62,283 bases of DNA from Malikia spinosa (GTDB lineage: Bacteria > Pseudomonadota > Gammaproteobacteria > Burkholderiales > Burkholderiaceae_C): NCBI RefSeq assembly GCF_002980625.1, contig NZ_PVLR01000043.1:1-62283 (forward strand), given 5' to 3'. Each line of letters begins with the position of its first letter. Position 1 is the first letter of the stretch. The notes beneath the pieces are model-generated. The model ran no database searches. It was not told the DNA's origin and saw only the letters and a program-made list of their open reading frames with translations. Positions 26,719 through 36,751 of the stretch are shown here, piece after piece. Both the position numbers and the translations under genes were made by a program.

Positions 26719-27759
26719 TCAGGGCCGCAGGTCGGTCGAGGGTCGCTGCCAGAGGTTGATGCCGCCTTCGACCGCATGCTGGTCGATCGCGGCCAGCTCC
26801 TCGGCGCTGAACTGCAGGTTCTGCAGCGCGCCGGCCAGTTCCGTGATCTGCTCCGGGCGGCTGGCGCCGATCAGGGCCGAAGTCATCTCGGGGTGGCGCA
26901 GCACCCAGGCCACCGCCATCTGGGCCAGGCTCTGGCCGCGCGCTTGGGCGATCTGGTTCAGCGCGCGCACATGCCGCAGGTTGGCCTCGCTCAGGTGCTC
27001 GGCCTTGAACGAGGCGCCGCCCGGGCGGTTGATGCGCGCATCCTGCGGCACGCCGTTCAGGTACTTGCTGGTCAGCAGGCCCTGGGCCAGCGGGCTGAAG
27101 GCGATGCAGCCGGTGCCCAGCTCGCCCAGGGTGTCGAGCAGATCTTCCTCGACCCAGCGGTTCATCAGGCTGTAGGAGGGCTGGTGGATCAGCAGCGGCA
27201 CGCCCATGGCGCGCAGCAGCGCGGCGGCCTCGCGTGTCTTGCCGGCCGAGTAGCTCGAGATGCCGACATAGAGCGCCTTGCCCTGCTGCACTGCGCTGGC
27301 CAGCGCGCCGCAGGTTTCCTCCAGCGGGGTGTCGGGGTCGAAGCGGTGCGAGTAGAAGATGTCGACATAGTCCAGCCCCATGCGCTGCAGGCTCTGGTCC
27401 AGGCTGGCCAGCACGTACTTGCGCGAGCCGCCGCCCTGGCCGTAGGGGCCGGGCCACATGTCCCAGCCCGCCTTGCTCGAGATCAGCAGTTCGTCGCGAT
27501 AGGGCTTGAAGTCGCGCCGCAGGTGTTCGCCGAAGTTGGTCTCGGCGCTGCCGTAGGGCGGGCCGTAGTTGTTGGCCAGGTCGAAATGGGTGATGCCGAG
27601 GTCGAACGCGGTGCGCAGCATCGCGCGCTGGGTCTCGAACGGGGTGCTGTCGCCGAAGTTGTGCCACAGGCCGAGCGTGATGGCCGGCAGCTGCAGGCCG
27701 CTGCGGCCGCAGCGGCGGTAGCTCATGGTGTCGTAGCGTGAGGGCGAGGCGGAGTACAT
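26719..27759 (-). CDS. Aldo/keto reductase, YghZ-like (L-glyceraldehyde 3-phosphate reductase type)
   Basis: A 346-residue NADPH-dependent TIM-barrel reductase. The catalytic pieces are ANNYGPPYGSAE with the active Tyr, ISSKAGWDM with the Lys, and FYSHRFDPDTP with the His. The GPPYGSAETNFG and WPGPYGQGGGSRKY segments and the length match E. coli YghZ (Gpr). It starts 21 bp after gtsD ends and is probably the last gene of the glucose-transporter transcript. A detoxifying or side-product reductase role is likely; the substrate is inferred from family. Confidence 0.87.
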   Translation of the reverse strand: MYSASPSRYDTMSYRRCGRSGLQLPAITLGLWHNFGDSTPFETQRAMLRTAFDLGITHFDLANNYGPPYGSAETNFGEHLRRDFKPYRDELLISSKAGWDMWPGPYGQGGGSRKYVLASLDQSLQRMGLDYVDIFYSHRFDPDTPLEETCGALASAVQQGKALYVGISSYSAGKTREAAALLRAMGVPLLIHQPSYSLMNRWVEEDLLDTLGELGTGCIAFSPLAQGLLTSKYLNGVPQDARINRPGGASFKAEHLSEANLRHVRALNQIAQARGQSLAQMAVAWVLRHPEMTSALIGASRPEQITELAGALQNLQFSAEELAAIDQHAVEGGINLWQRPSTDLRP

Positions 27760-27780
27760 GGCGGGTCTCTCTTTCTGGGC

Positions 27781-28854
<1,074 letters not shown>

Positions 28855-28865
28855 GACTTTTCCTT

Positions 28866-29720
28866 TTATCCCTTGACGGCGCCGGCGGTCAGCCCACGCA
28901 CGAAAAACTTGCCTGCGACGATGTAGACGATCAGCGTCGGCATGGCGGCGATCAGCGCGGCGGCCATGTCGACGTGGTATTCCTTGACGCTGCTGCTGGT
29001 GTTGGCCAGGTTGTTCAGGCCGACCGTGATCGGCTTGCTGTCGGCACCCGAGAACACCACGCCGTACAGGAAGTCGTTCCAGATGTTGGTGAACTGCCAG
29101 ATCAGCGTGACGACCAGGATCGGCGTCGAGAGCGGCAGCACGATGCGGCGGAAGATCTGCCAGAAGCTGGCGCCGTCGAGCATGGCGGCCTTGATCAGCT
29201 CGTCAGGCAGGCCGACGTAGTAGTTGCGAAAGAACAGCGTGGTCGACGGGATGCCGGCCAGCACATGCACGAACACCAGGCCCCAGACCGAGCTGGCGAT
29301 GCCGAGCCAGCCCAGCACCTGGCTCATCGGCAGCAGCACCACCTGCATCGGCATGAAGACGCCGAACAGCATGAAGGCGAACAGGGTTTCGCTGCCCGGG
29401 AACTTCCACTTCGACAACACATAGCCGTTGAGCGCGCCGAGCAGGGTCGAGACCAGCACCGCCGGCACCACCGTGATGACCGAGTTCCAGAAGAAGGGCT
29501 GCAGGCCCTCGCATTGCACGCCGGTGCAGGCGCTGCTCCAGGCCTTGCTCCAGGCGTCGAGCGTGGGCGCGGTCGGCAGGCTCAGCAGGTGACCGACGCG
29601 CAGCTGCTCGGCATCCTTGAGCGAGGTCACGACCATCACGTAGAGCGGGGTCAGGAACCAGGCCGCGAAGATCAGCAGGACGGCCCACAGCAGCAGGCGG
29701 TGAAGGGTGAGTCGGTTCAT
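28866..29720 (-). CDS. gtsC: Glucose/mannose-type ABC transporter permease 2 (GtsC-like, MalG class)
   Basis: A 284-residue inner-membrane permease with six hydrophobic segments. The MalG-class EAA loop reads LPDELIKAAMLDGASFWQIF, which docks onto the ATPase. The C-terminus GLTAGAVKG is typical. The ATG at 29720 overlaps the stop of gtsB as ATGA, so the longer upstream frame is not used. The Cys pair in WSSACTGVQCEGLQP, in the first outer loop, is seen in Gts-type permeases and may form a disulfide. Confidence 0.88.
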   Translation of the reverse strand: MNRLTLHRLLLWAVLLIFAAWFLTPLYVMVVTSLKDAEQLRVGHLLSLPTAPTLDAWSKAWSSACTGVQCEGLQPFFWNSVITVVPAVLVSTLLGALNGYVLSKWKFPGSETLFAFMLFGVFMPMQVVLLPMSQVLGWLGIASSVWGLVFVHVLAGIPSTTLFFRNYYVGLPDELIKAAMLDGASFWQIFRRIVLPLSTPILVVTLIWQFTNIWNDFLYGVVFSGADSKPITVGLNNLANTSSSVKEYHVDMAAALIAAMPTLIVYIVAGKFFVRGLTAGAVKG

Positions 29721-30595
29721 CGCTTGGCTCGCAATTCCGAATAGAGGTAGGGCACGACGATGGCGGCCACGGTGGCCAGCATCACGGTCGCGCTGGCGGC
29801 GCCGAGGCCGATCTGGCCGCGCGTGAAGGCGTGGGCGTACATGAAGGTGGCGGGCAGGTCGGTCGCGAAGCCCGGACCGCCCGAGGTCAGTGCCATCACG
29901 AGGTCGAAGCTCTTGATGGCCAGGTGGCTGACCACCAGCAGCGTGCTGAAGAACACCGGCCGCAGGCTCGGCAGGATGATGCTCCAGTAGATGCGTGGCA
30001 GGCTGGCGCCGTCGACCTGCGCGGCCTTGATGATCGATTCGTCCACGCCGCGCAGCGCGGCCAGGAACAAGGCCATCACGAAGCCCGCGCTTTGCCAGAC
30101 ACCCGCGATCACGACGCAATAGATCGCCATCTCGGGGTTGATCAGCCAGTCGAAGCTGAAGTTCTCGAAGCCCCACTGGTGCATCAGGTGCTCCAGGCCC
30201 TGGCCCGGATTCAGCATCCATTTCCAGGCGGTGCCGGTGACGATGAACGAGATCGCCATCGGGTAGAGGTAGATGGTGCGCAGCAGGCCTTCGCCACGCA
30301 CCTTCTGGTCCAGCAGGATTGCCAACACCACGCCCACGGCCATCGCGCCACCGATGAACAGCACGCCGAAGATGGCGAGGTTGCCCATCGCGACCCGGAA
30401 GCGCTCGTTGTCAAACAGGGCCTGGTACTGCGCCAGCCCGACGAAGTCGTAGTTGGGCAGGATGCGCGAGGCCGAGAACGACAGGTAGCCGTTCCAGGCC
30501 ATCAGGCCGTAGATGAACAGCAGCGACAGCAGGAAGCTGGGCGCGACGACCAGCCTGGGTAACCAGGGGCCGGAGGAGCGGGTGGTGGCGGACAT
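29717..30595 (-). CDS. gtsB: Glucose/mannose-type ABC transporter permease 1 (GtsB-like, MalF class)
   Basis: A 292-residue permease with six hydrophobic segments and a leading basic N-terminus. The EAA motif region is LRGVDESIIKAAQVDGASLP. It forms the channel with GtsC. It starts 4 bp after gtsA and overlaps gtsC by 4 bp, so all subunits are translated in step. Confidence 0.88.
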   Translation of the reverse strand: MSATTRSSGPWLPRLVVAPSFLLSLLFIYGLMAWNGYLSFSASRILPNYDFVGLAQYQALFDNERFRVAMGNLAIFGVLFIGGAMAVGVVLAILLDQKVRGEGLLRTIYLYPMAISFIVTGTAWKWMLNPGQGLEHLMHQWGFENFSFDWLINPEMAIYCVVIAGVWQSAGFVMALFLAALRGVDESIIKAAQVDGASLPRIYWSIILPSLRPVFFSTLLVVSHLAIKSFDLVMALTSGGPGFATDLPATFMYAHAFTRGQIGLGAASATVMLATVAAIVVPYLYSELRAKR

Positions 30596-30599
30596 GGGT

Positions 30600-31862
30600 T
30601 TACTTGATCTTGGCGGCGGCAGCGATCTTGGACTGGGCGGAGGCGACGCTCATCTTGTCGTCGTTCCAGAACTGGCTGACGGCGTCCTGCAGCGCGCCGG
30701 CGGCGGCGGCCGGAACCGCCATACCGTGTGCGACCGACGGCACCAGCGCGCCGGACTTGGCCGATTCGACGAAGGTCGCCGCGCTGGACTTGGCGCAGTC
30801 ATCGAACTTGGCCAGGTCCATGTTCAGGCGCACCGGGATCGAGCCCTTGTTGAGGTTGAACACCTCCTGGAACTGCGGCGACATGATGGCGGCGGCCAGG
30901 TCCTTTTGCGCCTTGACGTTGGCTTCGTTCTTGAGCTTGAACAGCGCGAACGAGTCGACGTTGAAGGTGAAGGCCTTGGCGCTGCCCGGGGCGGCGACGC
31001 AGGCGAAGTCCTTGCCCGGCTTCTTGCCGGCGGCGACGAATTCGCCCTTGGCCCAGTCGCCCATCAGCTGCATGCCGGCCTCGCCCTTGATCACCATCGC
31101 GGTCGCCAGGTTCCAGTCACGGCCCGGGGCGTTCTTGTCGGTGTAGGACTTGACCTTGCGGAAGGTCTCGAGCACCTTGGTCATGGTCGGGCCGTTGAGC
31201 GCAGCCGGGTCGAGCTGGACCAGTGCCTTCTGGTAGAAGTCGGTGCCGCCCAGGCCGAGCGCGACGCTCTCGAAGGTGGTGAAGTCCTGCCAGTTCTGGC
31301 CGCCATGGGCGACCGGGATCACGCCGGCCTTCTTGAGCGCCTCGGCGGCGACGAAGAACTCGTCCCAGTTGGTCGGCAGCTTGGCGCCGGCCTTCTTGAA
31401 CGCCTCCGGGTTGGCCCAGAGCCAGTTGACGCGGTGCACGTTGACCGGCACTGCGATGTAGTTGCCCTTGTACTTCATGACGTCGCTGACCACCTTGGGC
31501 AGCAGCTTGTCCCATTGCTCGGCCTTGGCCACGTCGTCGATGTTGGCCAGCACGCCTTCGGCGGCCCATTCCTGCAGCGACGGACCCTTGATCTGGGCCG
31601 CGGCCGGGGCGTTGCCCGAGACCACGCGCGACTTGAGCACCGTCATGGCGTTGTCGCCACCGCCGCCAGCGACCGCGAAGTCCTTCCAGCTGTGGCCCTT
31701 GGCTTGCAGCTGGTCCTTGAGGGCGGAGGCCGCCTTGGCTTCGCCGCCGGCGGTCCACCAATGCAGCACCTCGACTTCGCCGGCGAAGCTGGCCGCGCAG
31801 CTGCAGACGGCGATGGCCGCGACGGCGGTACGGGTGAGGGAGGTGAGGAAGGCTGGTTTCAT
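30600..31862 (-). CDS. gtsA: Glucose/mannose-type ABC transporter substrate-binding protein (GtsA-like)
   Basis: A 420-residue periplasmic binding protein with a signal peptide (cut near AASFA). The mature start VEVLHWWTAGGEAKAA and the SVAGGGG-like block AVAGGGGDNAMTVLKSR closely resemble Pseudomonas GtsA, a glucose-binding protein. The PVNVHRVNWLWAN and HGGQNWQDFTTFE segments are also shared. AGGAG precedes the ATG. It is the first gene of the gtsABCD operon, whose promoter lies in the gap to the divergent two-component genes. Confidence 0.9.
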   Translation of the reverse strand: MKPAFLTSLTRTAVAAIAVCSCAASFAGEVEVLHWWTAGGEAKAASALKDQLQAKGHSWKDFAVAGGGGDNAMTVLKSRVVSGNAPAAAQIKGPSLQEWAAEGVLANIDDVAKAEQWDKLLPKVVSDVMKYKGNYIAVPVNVHRVNWLWANPEAFKKAGAKLPTNWDEFFVAAEALKKAGVIPVAHGGQNWQDFTTFESVALGLGGTDFYQKALVQLDPAALNGPTMTKVLETFRKVKSYTDKNAPGRDWNLATAMVIKGEAGMQLMGDWAKGEFVAAGKKPGKDFACVAAPGSAKAFTFNVDSFALFKLKNEANVKAQKDLAAAIMSPQFQEVFNLNKGSIPVRLNMDLAKFDDCAKSSAATFVESAKSGALVPSVAHGMAVPAAAAGALQDAVSQFWNDDKMSVASAQSKIAAAAKIK

Positions 31863-31918
31863 CTGTGTCTCCTGTGGAGTCGGGCCGGCTGGCCCGGGTT
31901 CCGATGGGTTGTTGTCGT

Positions 31919-31984
31919 TAATGTTTCTTTAAGAAACGGCCGAATCTTAACCAAACATTAGTTATTTAATATGCGGTAAAACCC
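31919..31984. promoter_or_regulatory. gtsA / two-component divergent region with nested inverted repeats
   Basis: TAATGTTT (31919-31926) pairs with AAACATTA (31953-31960). Inside it GTTTCTT-T-AAGAAAC (31923-31937) is a perfect palindrome. AT-rich sequence follows, and GGTAAAACCC (31975-31984) is a one-mismatch copy of the GGG-(A/T)4-CCC motif seen elsewhere. The repeats are good candidates for the response-regulator site controlling gtsABCD. Confidence 0.5.
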
Positions 31985-32037
31985 TAAGCAGCAGCTGGCA
32001 GCCGCTCGCTGCGGGGGCTATCCGTTAAGCTTCAGTC

Positions 32038-32718
32038 ATGAAACTGCTGCTGGCCGAAGACGACGCCATCCTTTCCGACGCCCTGACCGCGCAGCTGCAA
32101 GGCGCGGGCTACGAGGTCGAACATGCCCCGAACGGCGCGGTGGCCGACTACTTGCTGCACAAGCAGGCCTTCGACATCGCCGTGCTCGACATCGGCCTGC
32201 CGATGCTCGACGGGCTGGCGGTGCTCCAGCATGTGCGCCAGACCCAGCCGGCCTTGCCGGTGCTGCTGCTGACGGCGCGCGACGCGCTCGACGACCGCGT
32301 TGCCGGGCTGCAGGCCGGCGCCGACGACTATGTCACCAAGCCCTTCGACCTGCCCGAGCTGCTGGCGCGGCTGCAGGCGCTGCTGCGCCGGACCCAGCCG
32401 GCGCTGGCGCCGCTGACCCCACCCTCGCGCCAGCTGGTGCTCGATGCCGAGCGCCGCTGCGCGCTGCTGTGCGGCGAGGCACTCGAGCTCAGCGGGCGCG
32501 AATGGGAGCTGCTGCAACTGCTGTTGCAGCAGCGCGGCAAGGTGGTGACCAAGGAGCGCATCTTCCAGGCTTGGGCCAGCGAGGGCGGTGAGCCCGGCAG
32601 CGGCAACACGATCGAGGTCTATATCCACCGGCTGCGGCGCAAGCTCGAGGGCGGCGGGCTGGTGATCCGGACCGTGCGTGGCCTGGGCTACCTGCTCGAG
32701 GAGGAGGAAGGCTTGTGA
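32038..32718 (+). CDS. OmpR/TctD-type response regulator
   Basis: A 226-residue two-domain regulator. The receiver has the acidic pocket in LLAEDDAILS, the phospho-acceptor Asp51 in VLDIGLPMLDG, the Thr in LLTARD and the Lys in YVTKPFD. The winged-helix output domain follows from about residue 125 (ELSGREWELLQLLLQQRGKV; VEVYIHRLRRKL; IRTVRGLGYLL). It overlaps the kinase gene by 4 bp. Its position divergent from gtsABCD suggests it controls glucose uptake, as two-component pairs next to gts genes do in Pseudomonas. Confidence 0.9.
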   Translation: MKLLLAEDDAILSDALTAQLQGAGYEVEHAPNGAVADYLLHKQAFDIAVLDIGLPMLDGLAVLQHVRQTQPALPVLLLTARDALDDRVAGLQAGADDYVTKPFDLPELLARLQALLRRTQPALAPLTPPSRQLVLDAERRCALLCGEALELSGREWELLQLLLQQRGKVVTKERIFQAWASEGGEPGSGNTIEVYIHRLRRKLEGGGLVIRTVRGLGYLLEEEEGL

Positions 32719-34220
32719 GCCTGGCCCGCTGGCGCCAGCGGCTGTCGGGCTGGCGCAGCCGCAGTCGTGGTCGCCTTGGCAGCGGCAGCCTGAGCCTGTC
32801 GCGCCAGCTGCTGTGGTGGGTGCTGCTGCCCCAGCTGGTGCTCTGGCTGGCGGGCGGCGTGGCGGCCTACCGCTTTGCCGCCAGTTACGCCAACGAGGCG
32901 ATCGACGCCAGCCTGTCACAGGCCAGCCGCGCGCTGGCGCGCCAGCTCAAGCCGATCGGCTCCGGCTTGCTGATCGATTTTCCGAAGGCGGCGCAGGATG
33001 TGCTCGAGGCCGATCCGGCCGACCGGCTGCTCTACATGGTCAGCCAGCCGCCGGGCCAGTTCATCCTGGGCAACCAGGCCTTGCCGCCGCCGCCGCTGGC
33101 CCAGGGGGCGGCCTTGCGCATCGGCCAGCCCTATTTCTACGATGGCAGCATGCCGCTGGCCGGGCCGGGTGATGCCGAGCAGGCGGTGCGGGTGGTCGCG
33201 CTGCTGCTGCGCCTGGGCGGCGAGCAGCAGCCCGAAGCCCAGACCCTGCTGGTGCAGGTCGCGCGCAGCAGCGCCAACCGCGAGGAGCTGGCGCGGCGCA
33301 TCCTGGTCGACATGCTGCTGCCGCTGTCGAGCCTGATCCTGCTGATGACGCTGATCGTCTGGCTTGGCATCCGGGCCGGGCTGGCGCCGCTCAAGCGGCT
33401 GCGCCAGCAGGTCGAGGGCCGGGCGCCGGCCGATCTGGCGCCGCTGCAGCTGGCCTCGGCGCCGCGCGAGCTGCTGTCGCTGGCCGGTGCGATCAACACC
33501 TTGCTGGCCGAGGTGCAGCACAGCGTGGAGCGGCAAAAGCGCTTCATTGGCGACGCCGCCCATCAGCTGCGCACGCCGCTGGCCGGGCTCAAGAGCCAGA
33601 CCGAACTGGCGCTGACGCTGCCGTCGGCCAGCGACCCCGAGCTGCGCGCCCGGCTGCTGCGGGTGCACGAGAGCGCCACCCGCAGCGCCCACCTGGTGTC
33701 GCAGCTGCTGACCCTGGCCCGCGCCGAGCCCGGTGCGCTGCGGCTGCAGGACTGCCCGCCGGTCGATCTGCTGGCGCTGGCGCGGCAGTTGACGGCCGAA
33801 CTGGTGCCGCGCGCCCTGCGCGCCGGGCTGGACCTGGGCATGGACGAGGCGGCGCAGACCCCGGTCTGGGTGGCGGGCGAGGCGCTGCTGCTGCGCGAGG
33901 TGCTGTCGAACCTGATCGACAACGCGCTGCGCTACGCCGGCGCGGGCGCCACCGTCACGGTCGGCGTCCAGCGTCTGGGGGCCCAGGCCTGCCTGAGCGT
34001 CGAGGACAGCGGCCCGGGCATCGCCGCGCAGGACCGCGCGCGCGTGTTCGGCCGCTTCGTGCGCGCGACCGACGCCGGCAGCGGTTGCGGGCTCGGGCTG
34101 GCGATCGTCAAGGAGATCGTCGAGCGCCACGGTGGCCAGGTCAGCCTCGAGCCGGTGCTGCCTCATGGCCTGCGAGTACGGGTCCTGCTGCCGCTGGCAG
34201 GCAATCCCCAGCCCGCTTGA
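32715..34220 (+). CDS. TctE-type sensor histidine kinase
   Basis: A 501-residue membrane kinase starting at a GTG inside the regulator's stop. It has a first membrane segment near residues 32-52, a periplasmic part (about 55-195) of the 2CSK_N type, and a second membrane segment near 200-220. The HisKA domain carries His283 in FIGDAAHQLRTPLAGLKSQ. The ATPase part has LIDNALRYAG, SVEDSGPGI and GCGLGLAIV. The partner is the regulator just upstream. The stimulus is unknown; a sugar or glucose signal is inferred from the neighbours. Confidence 0.9.
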   Translation: MSLARWRQRLSGWRSRSRGRLGSGSLSLSRQLLWWVLLPQLVLWLAGGVAAYRFAASYANEAIDASLSQASRALARQLKPIGSGLLIDFPKAAQDVLEADPADRLLYMVSQPPGQFILGNQALPPPPLAQGAALRIGQPYFYDGSMPLAGPGDAEQAVRVVALLLRLGGEQQPEAQTLLVQVARSSANREELARRILVDMLLPLSSLILLMTLIVWLGIRAGLAPLKRLRQQVEGRAPADLAPLQLASAPRELLSLAGAINTLLAEVQHSVERQKRFIGDAAHQLRTPLAGLKSQTELALTLPSASDPELRARLLRVHESATRSAHLVSQLLTLARAEPGALRLQDCPPVDLLALARQLTAELVPRALRAGLDLGMDEAAQTPVWVAGEALLLREVLSNLIDNALRYAGAGATVTVGVQRLGAQACLSVEDSGPGIAAQDRARVFGRFVRATDAGSGCGLGLAIVKEIVERHGGQVSLEPVLPHGLRVRVLLPLAGNPQPA

Positions 34221-34334
34221 GCGCCTGTGGGCGCCCTGATCGTCACGGCCCAGGGTGGCGGGACATCCCTTGGCTTACTGCTCGCAACAAACGTTTTCAT
34301 GACTACGTGGGAAATTTGTTGTTTTTTTCATGAA

Positions 34335-34400
34335 TTTTGTCGTTACAAAATGGGTACGAGCCATTTTCTAGGGTTTTCCCTTCAGTGCAAGCGATTGCAC
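34335..34400 (+). promoter_or_regulatory. Porin upstream region with three palindromes
   Basis: The 300 bp between the kinase and the porin gene hold no gene but three palindromes. TTTTGT-CGTT-ACAAAA lies at 34335-34350. AGGGTTTTCCCT (34370-34381) belongs to the GGG-(A/T)4-CCC set. GTGCAAGCGATTGCAC (34385-34400) is a CG-centred LacI-type operator closely matching the ones upstream of the alpha-glucoside operon. The porin is thus probably under the LacI regulator encoded just after it. Confidence 0.65.
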
Positions 34401-34520
34401 CAGTGTTGAAATTGCGTTGCTGCCGGACACCGGGAGCCCTGCCAGACAGGGCCAAGCCTAGCCCCAGGTGTTCAGCAGGCGATAGCCAATATCTAAAACA
34501 TCCCTTCACTGGAGACAACC

Positions 34521-35429
34521 ATGTCCAAGACTTTCAAGCTGGCCGCTGTGGCCGCCCTCTGTGCCGCCGCTGCAGTCGCCCATGCCGACGTCAAGTTCGA
34601 TGCCAACTTCGAAGGTGACACCACCAACACCAGCGCCGCCACCGACAGCTTCAAGTCCGGCGGCCGCATCGAAGTCAACGCCAATGCCGAGTTGCTCAAG
34701 CAGGGCGACAACTTCGTCAACGCCCGTGCCAGCCTGCTGCTGGGCCTGAACGCCGACTCGACGGTCGACGATGCCTGGATCCAGTTCGGCAACTCGTCGG
34801 TCGACCTCAAGATCGGTCGCTTCGAAGCCCTCGACCTGTTCCCGGTCGCCAAGGACACCGTGCTCGATCCGGCCACCGGTGCCGGCTACCGTGCCAACAT
34901 CGGCCGCGGCCGCTTCAAGGACGGCCAGTTCCATGGCGCGCTGGGCCTGAACGCCGCTCCGGGCCTGCGTTTCGAACTCGGTGTCGTCAACTACAAGGAC
35001 GGCACGCCTCCGGCTTCCGGTGCCGCCGAGCAGGTCGTGCGTCCGGCCGTCAGCTACACCACCGGTGACCTGACGCTGCGCGCCGGTTTCGAATCGTTCG
35101 ACAAGGGCCTGGGCGCTGGCACCCAGACCGGCTACGGCCTGTCGGCCGGCTACATGCTGGCCAAGGACGCTGCCGTCAACGTCAACTACGCCAACAGCAG
35201 CGATCTGGATGCCTCTTCGGTTGGCGCCAACCTGGTCTACGGTCCGGCCGGCATCGGCTACATCAAGGACAAGACCGGTGCCACCACCGTCGACACGGTC
35301 TACGCCGCCTACAGCTTCCCGCTGTTGGGTGTCAAGGGCGCCTTCATCACGCCGGCCATCAGCGTCTCTTCGGGCGACGGCGTGGCTGACAAGACCGCTT
35401 TGCGCGTGCGTCTGAACTACCAGTTCTGA
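34521..35429 (+). CDS. Outer-membrane porin, carbohydrate-porin type
   Basis: A 302-residue beta-barrel protein. The signal peptide ends at AAVAHA, and the mature protein starts DVKFDANFEGD. It shows alternating strands throughout and the outer-membrane terminal Phe (RVRLNYQF). The IEVNANAELLKQGDNFVNARASLLLG and IGRFEALDLFPVAKD parts resemble small sugar-selective porins. GGAG lies upstream of the ATG. Codon use is strongly biased and two hairpins follow, so it is probably highly expressed. It likely passes glucosides or glucose to the Gts and alpha-glucoside importers. Confidence 0.75.
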   Translation: MSKTFKLAAVAALCAAAAVAHADVKFDANFEGDTTNTSAATDSFKSGGRIEVNANAELLKQGDNFVNARASLLLGLNADSTVDDAWIQFGNSSVDLKIGRFEALDLFPVAKDTVLDPATGAGYRANIGRGRFKDGQFHGALGLNAAPGLRFELGVVNYKDGTPPASGAAEQVVRPAVSYTTGDLTLRAGFESFDKGLGAGTQTGYGLSAGYMLAKDAAVNVNYANSSDLDASSVGANLVYGPAGIGYIKDKTGATTVDTVYAAYSFPLLGVKGAFITPAISVSSGDGVADKTALRVRLNYQF

Positions 35430-35441
35430 TTCGCGCAAGCA

Positions 35442-35472
35442 CGGCTGCTGTCGCCGATCACGACAGCAGCCG
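35442..35472 (+). terminator. Perfect 12-bp hairpin after the porin gene
   Basis: CGGCTGCTGTCG, a 7-nt loop and CGACAGCAGCCG, 12 bp after the stop codon. There is no T-run. It probably protects or ends the porin mRNA in concert with the stronger terminator at 35497. Confidence 0.6.
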
Positions 35473-35496
35473 TGGGTATTCCTCGGGGTTAACTTG

Positions 35497-35526
35497 GCCT
35501 GAAGCTTTTGCTTCAGGCTTTTTTTT
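35497..35526 (+). terminator. Rho-independent terminator of the porin gene
   Basis: GCCTGAAGC-TTTT-GCTTCAGGC is a perfect 9-bp stem followed by eight T. This is a strong terminator, 67 bp after the porin stop and 50 bp before the next gene. Confidence 0.93.
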
Positions 35527-35575
35527 GCCCGGCAGTCGCTGAGCCGATCTGAAACGCAGATGGAATAATCGGACC

Positions 35576-36667
35576 ATGTCTCCCAGAATCCCCAAGCAGA
35601 TCCCGCTCGCCGATCCCTTGCCCGCCAGTGCCGCTGGCAAGCCAGCGCCGGACGCGCGCAGTGCCGGCAAGCGTCGGGTGCAGATGGCCGATATCGCACG
35701 CATGGCGGGGGTTTCGCTGTCGACGGTCTCGCGCTCGCTCAGCGGCAGCTCGCTGATCCCCGAGACCACGCGCCAGCGCATCACCGAACTCGCGCGTTCG
35801 CTCAACTACCAGGTCAATATCGGCGCGGCCAACCTGCGCAAGCGCGACATCCAGACCGTTGGCGTCGTGATCCTGGGCGACAGCATGCAGACGATCTCGG
35901 ACCCGTTCATCCTGAACATCCTGGGTGCCGTGGCCGATGCGCTCGACGAGCGCGGCATGAGCCTGCTGCTGACCAGGCTCAATCCGCAGCGCCAGGAGCA
36001 GATGGCGGCCATGTTCGACAGCGGTCAGGTGGCCGGCCTGATCGTGATCGGGCAGCTGACCTGGCACGACTATCTGAACGAGCTCGCGCGCCGTGGCGTG
36101 CCGATGGCGGTCTGGGGCGCCTGTCTGTCCGACGCCTACTATCCGGTCGTCGGCGGCGACAACGCGACCGGCGGCTATCTGGCGACGCGCCATCTGCTGC
36201 AGCAGGGCGCGCGCCGGATCGCCTTCTTCGGCGACATCAGCCATCCGGAGGCGGCGCTGCGCCATCAGGGCTATGCGCGCGCGCTGGCCGAGGCCGGGCT
36301 GACGCCCGACCCGCGCCTGCACCAGTCCTTCCTGTTTGGTGACCGGCGCATCCGGCAGGTCATCGACATGTGGCTGGACCAGGGGCTGGACTTCGACGCC
36401 ATCTTCGCCAGCGCCGATATCGCGGCGATCTCGCTGATCGGTGCCCTCAACGAGCGCGGGCTCGAGGTGCCGCATCGGGTCCGGGTGGTCGGCTACGACG
36501 ACATCGCGCTGTCGGCCTACCTGCATCCCTCGCTGACCAGCATCCGCCAGCCGACCGCCGTCGCGGGTCGTGCCCTGGTGGAACTGCTGTTCGAGGCCAT
36601 CGCGGGCCTGCCGCGCCGCAGCGTGATGCTGCCGGCCGAACTCGTGGTGCGCGACAGCAGCGCCTGA
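35576..36667 (+). CDS. LacI-family transcriptional regulator, candidate regulator of porin and alpha-glucoside genes
   Basis: A 363-residue regulator with an unusual 35-residue Pro/Ala-rich N-terminal extension before the helix-turn-helix (VQMADIARMAGVSLSTVSRS). The hinge (NIGAANLRKRDIQTVGVV) and effector core (VGGDNATGGYLATRHLL; IFASADIAAISLIGAL; VVGYDDIALSAYLHPSLTSI) follow. A start at the internal Met of QMADIARM (residue 37) cannot be excluded. It lies directly after the porin, whose promoter has a LacI-type palindrome like those before the alpha-glucoside operon 7 kb away. AglR of rhizobia, which controls an alike operon, is also LacI-family. Confidence 0.85.
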   Translation: MSPRIPKQIPLADPLPASAAGKPAPDARSAGKRRVQMADIARMAGVSLSTVSRSLSGSSLIPETTRQRITELARSLNYQVNIGAANLRKRDIQTVGVVILGDSMQTISDPFILNILGAVADALDERGMSLLLTRLNPQRQEQMAAMFDSGQVAGLIVIGQLTWHDYLNELARRGVPMAVWGACLSDAYYPVVGGDNATGGYLATRHLLQQGARRIAFFGDISHPEAALRHQGYARALAEAGLTPDPRLHQSFLFGDRRIRQVIDMWLDQGLDFDAIFASADIAAISLIGALNERGLEVPHRVRVVGYDDIALSAYLHPSLTSIRQPTAVAGRALVELLFEAIAGLPRRSVMLPAELVVRDSSA

Positions 36668-36681
36668 GCCCAGAGCAAGAC

Positions 36682-36711
36682 CCAGGACCAGAACCAGAAC
36701 CAGAACCAGAG
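36682..36711. repeat. Five 6-bp tandem repeats (CCAGAA type)
   Basis: CCAGGA, CCAGAA three times, CCAGAG. They lie in the gap between the convergent LacI and MFS genes and run into CTGGAGCTGG, which could pair with the CCAG units. No coding role is seen. Confidence 0.7.
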
Positions 36712-36751
36712 CTGGAGCTGGCTCCTGCTGCGGGTTTGTGCGCCTGGCCTG

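Noticed and set aside
32038-34220. Naming the two-component genes tctD/tctE for tricarboxylate control
   Set aside because: The subfamily resemblance is real, but no tricarboxylate transporter is nearby and a glucose importer is. The symbols would mislead.
36682-36711. CCAGAA tandem repeat as a CRISPR or regulatory array
   Set aside because: Units are only 6 bp, contiguous and without spacers. It is a simple microsatellite-like repeat.
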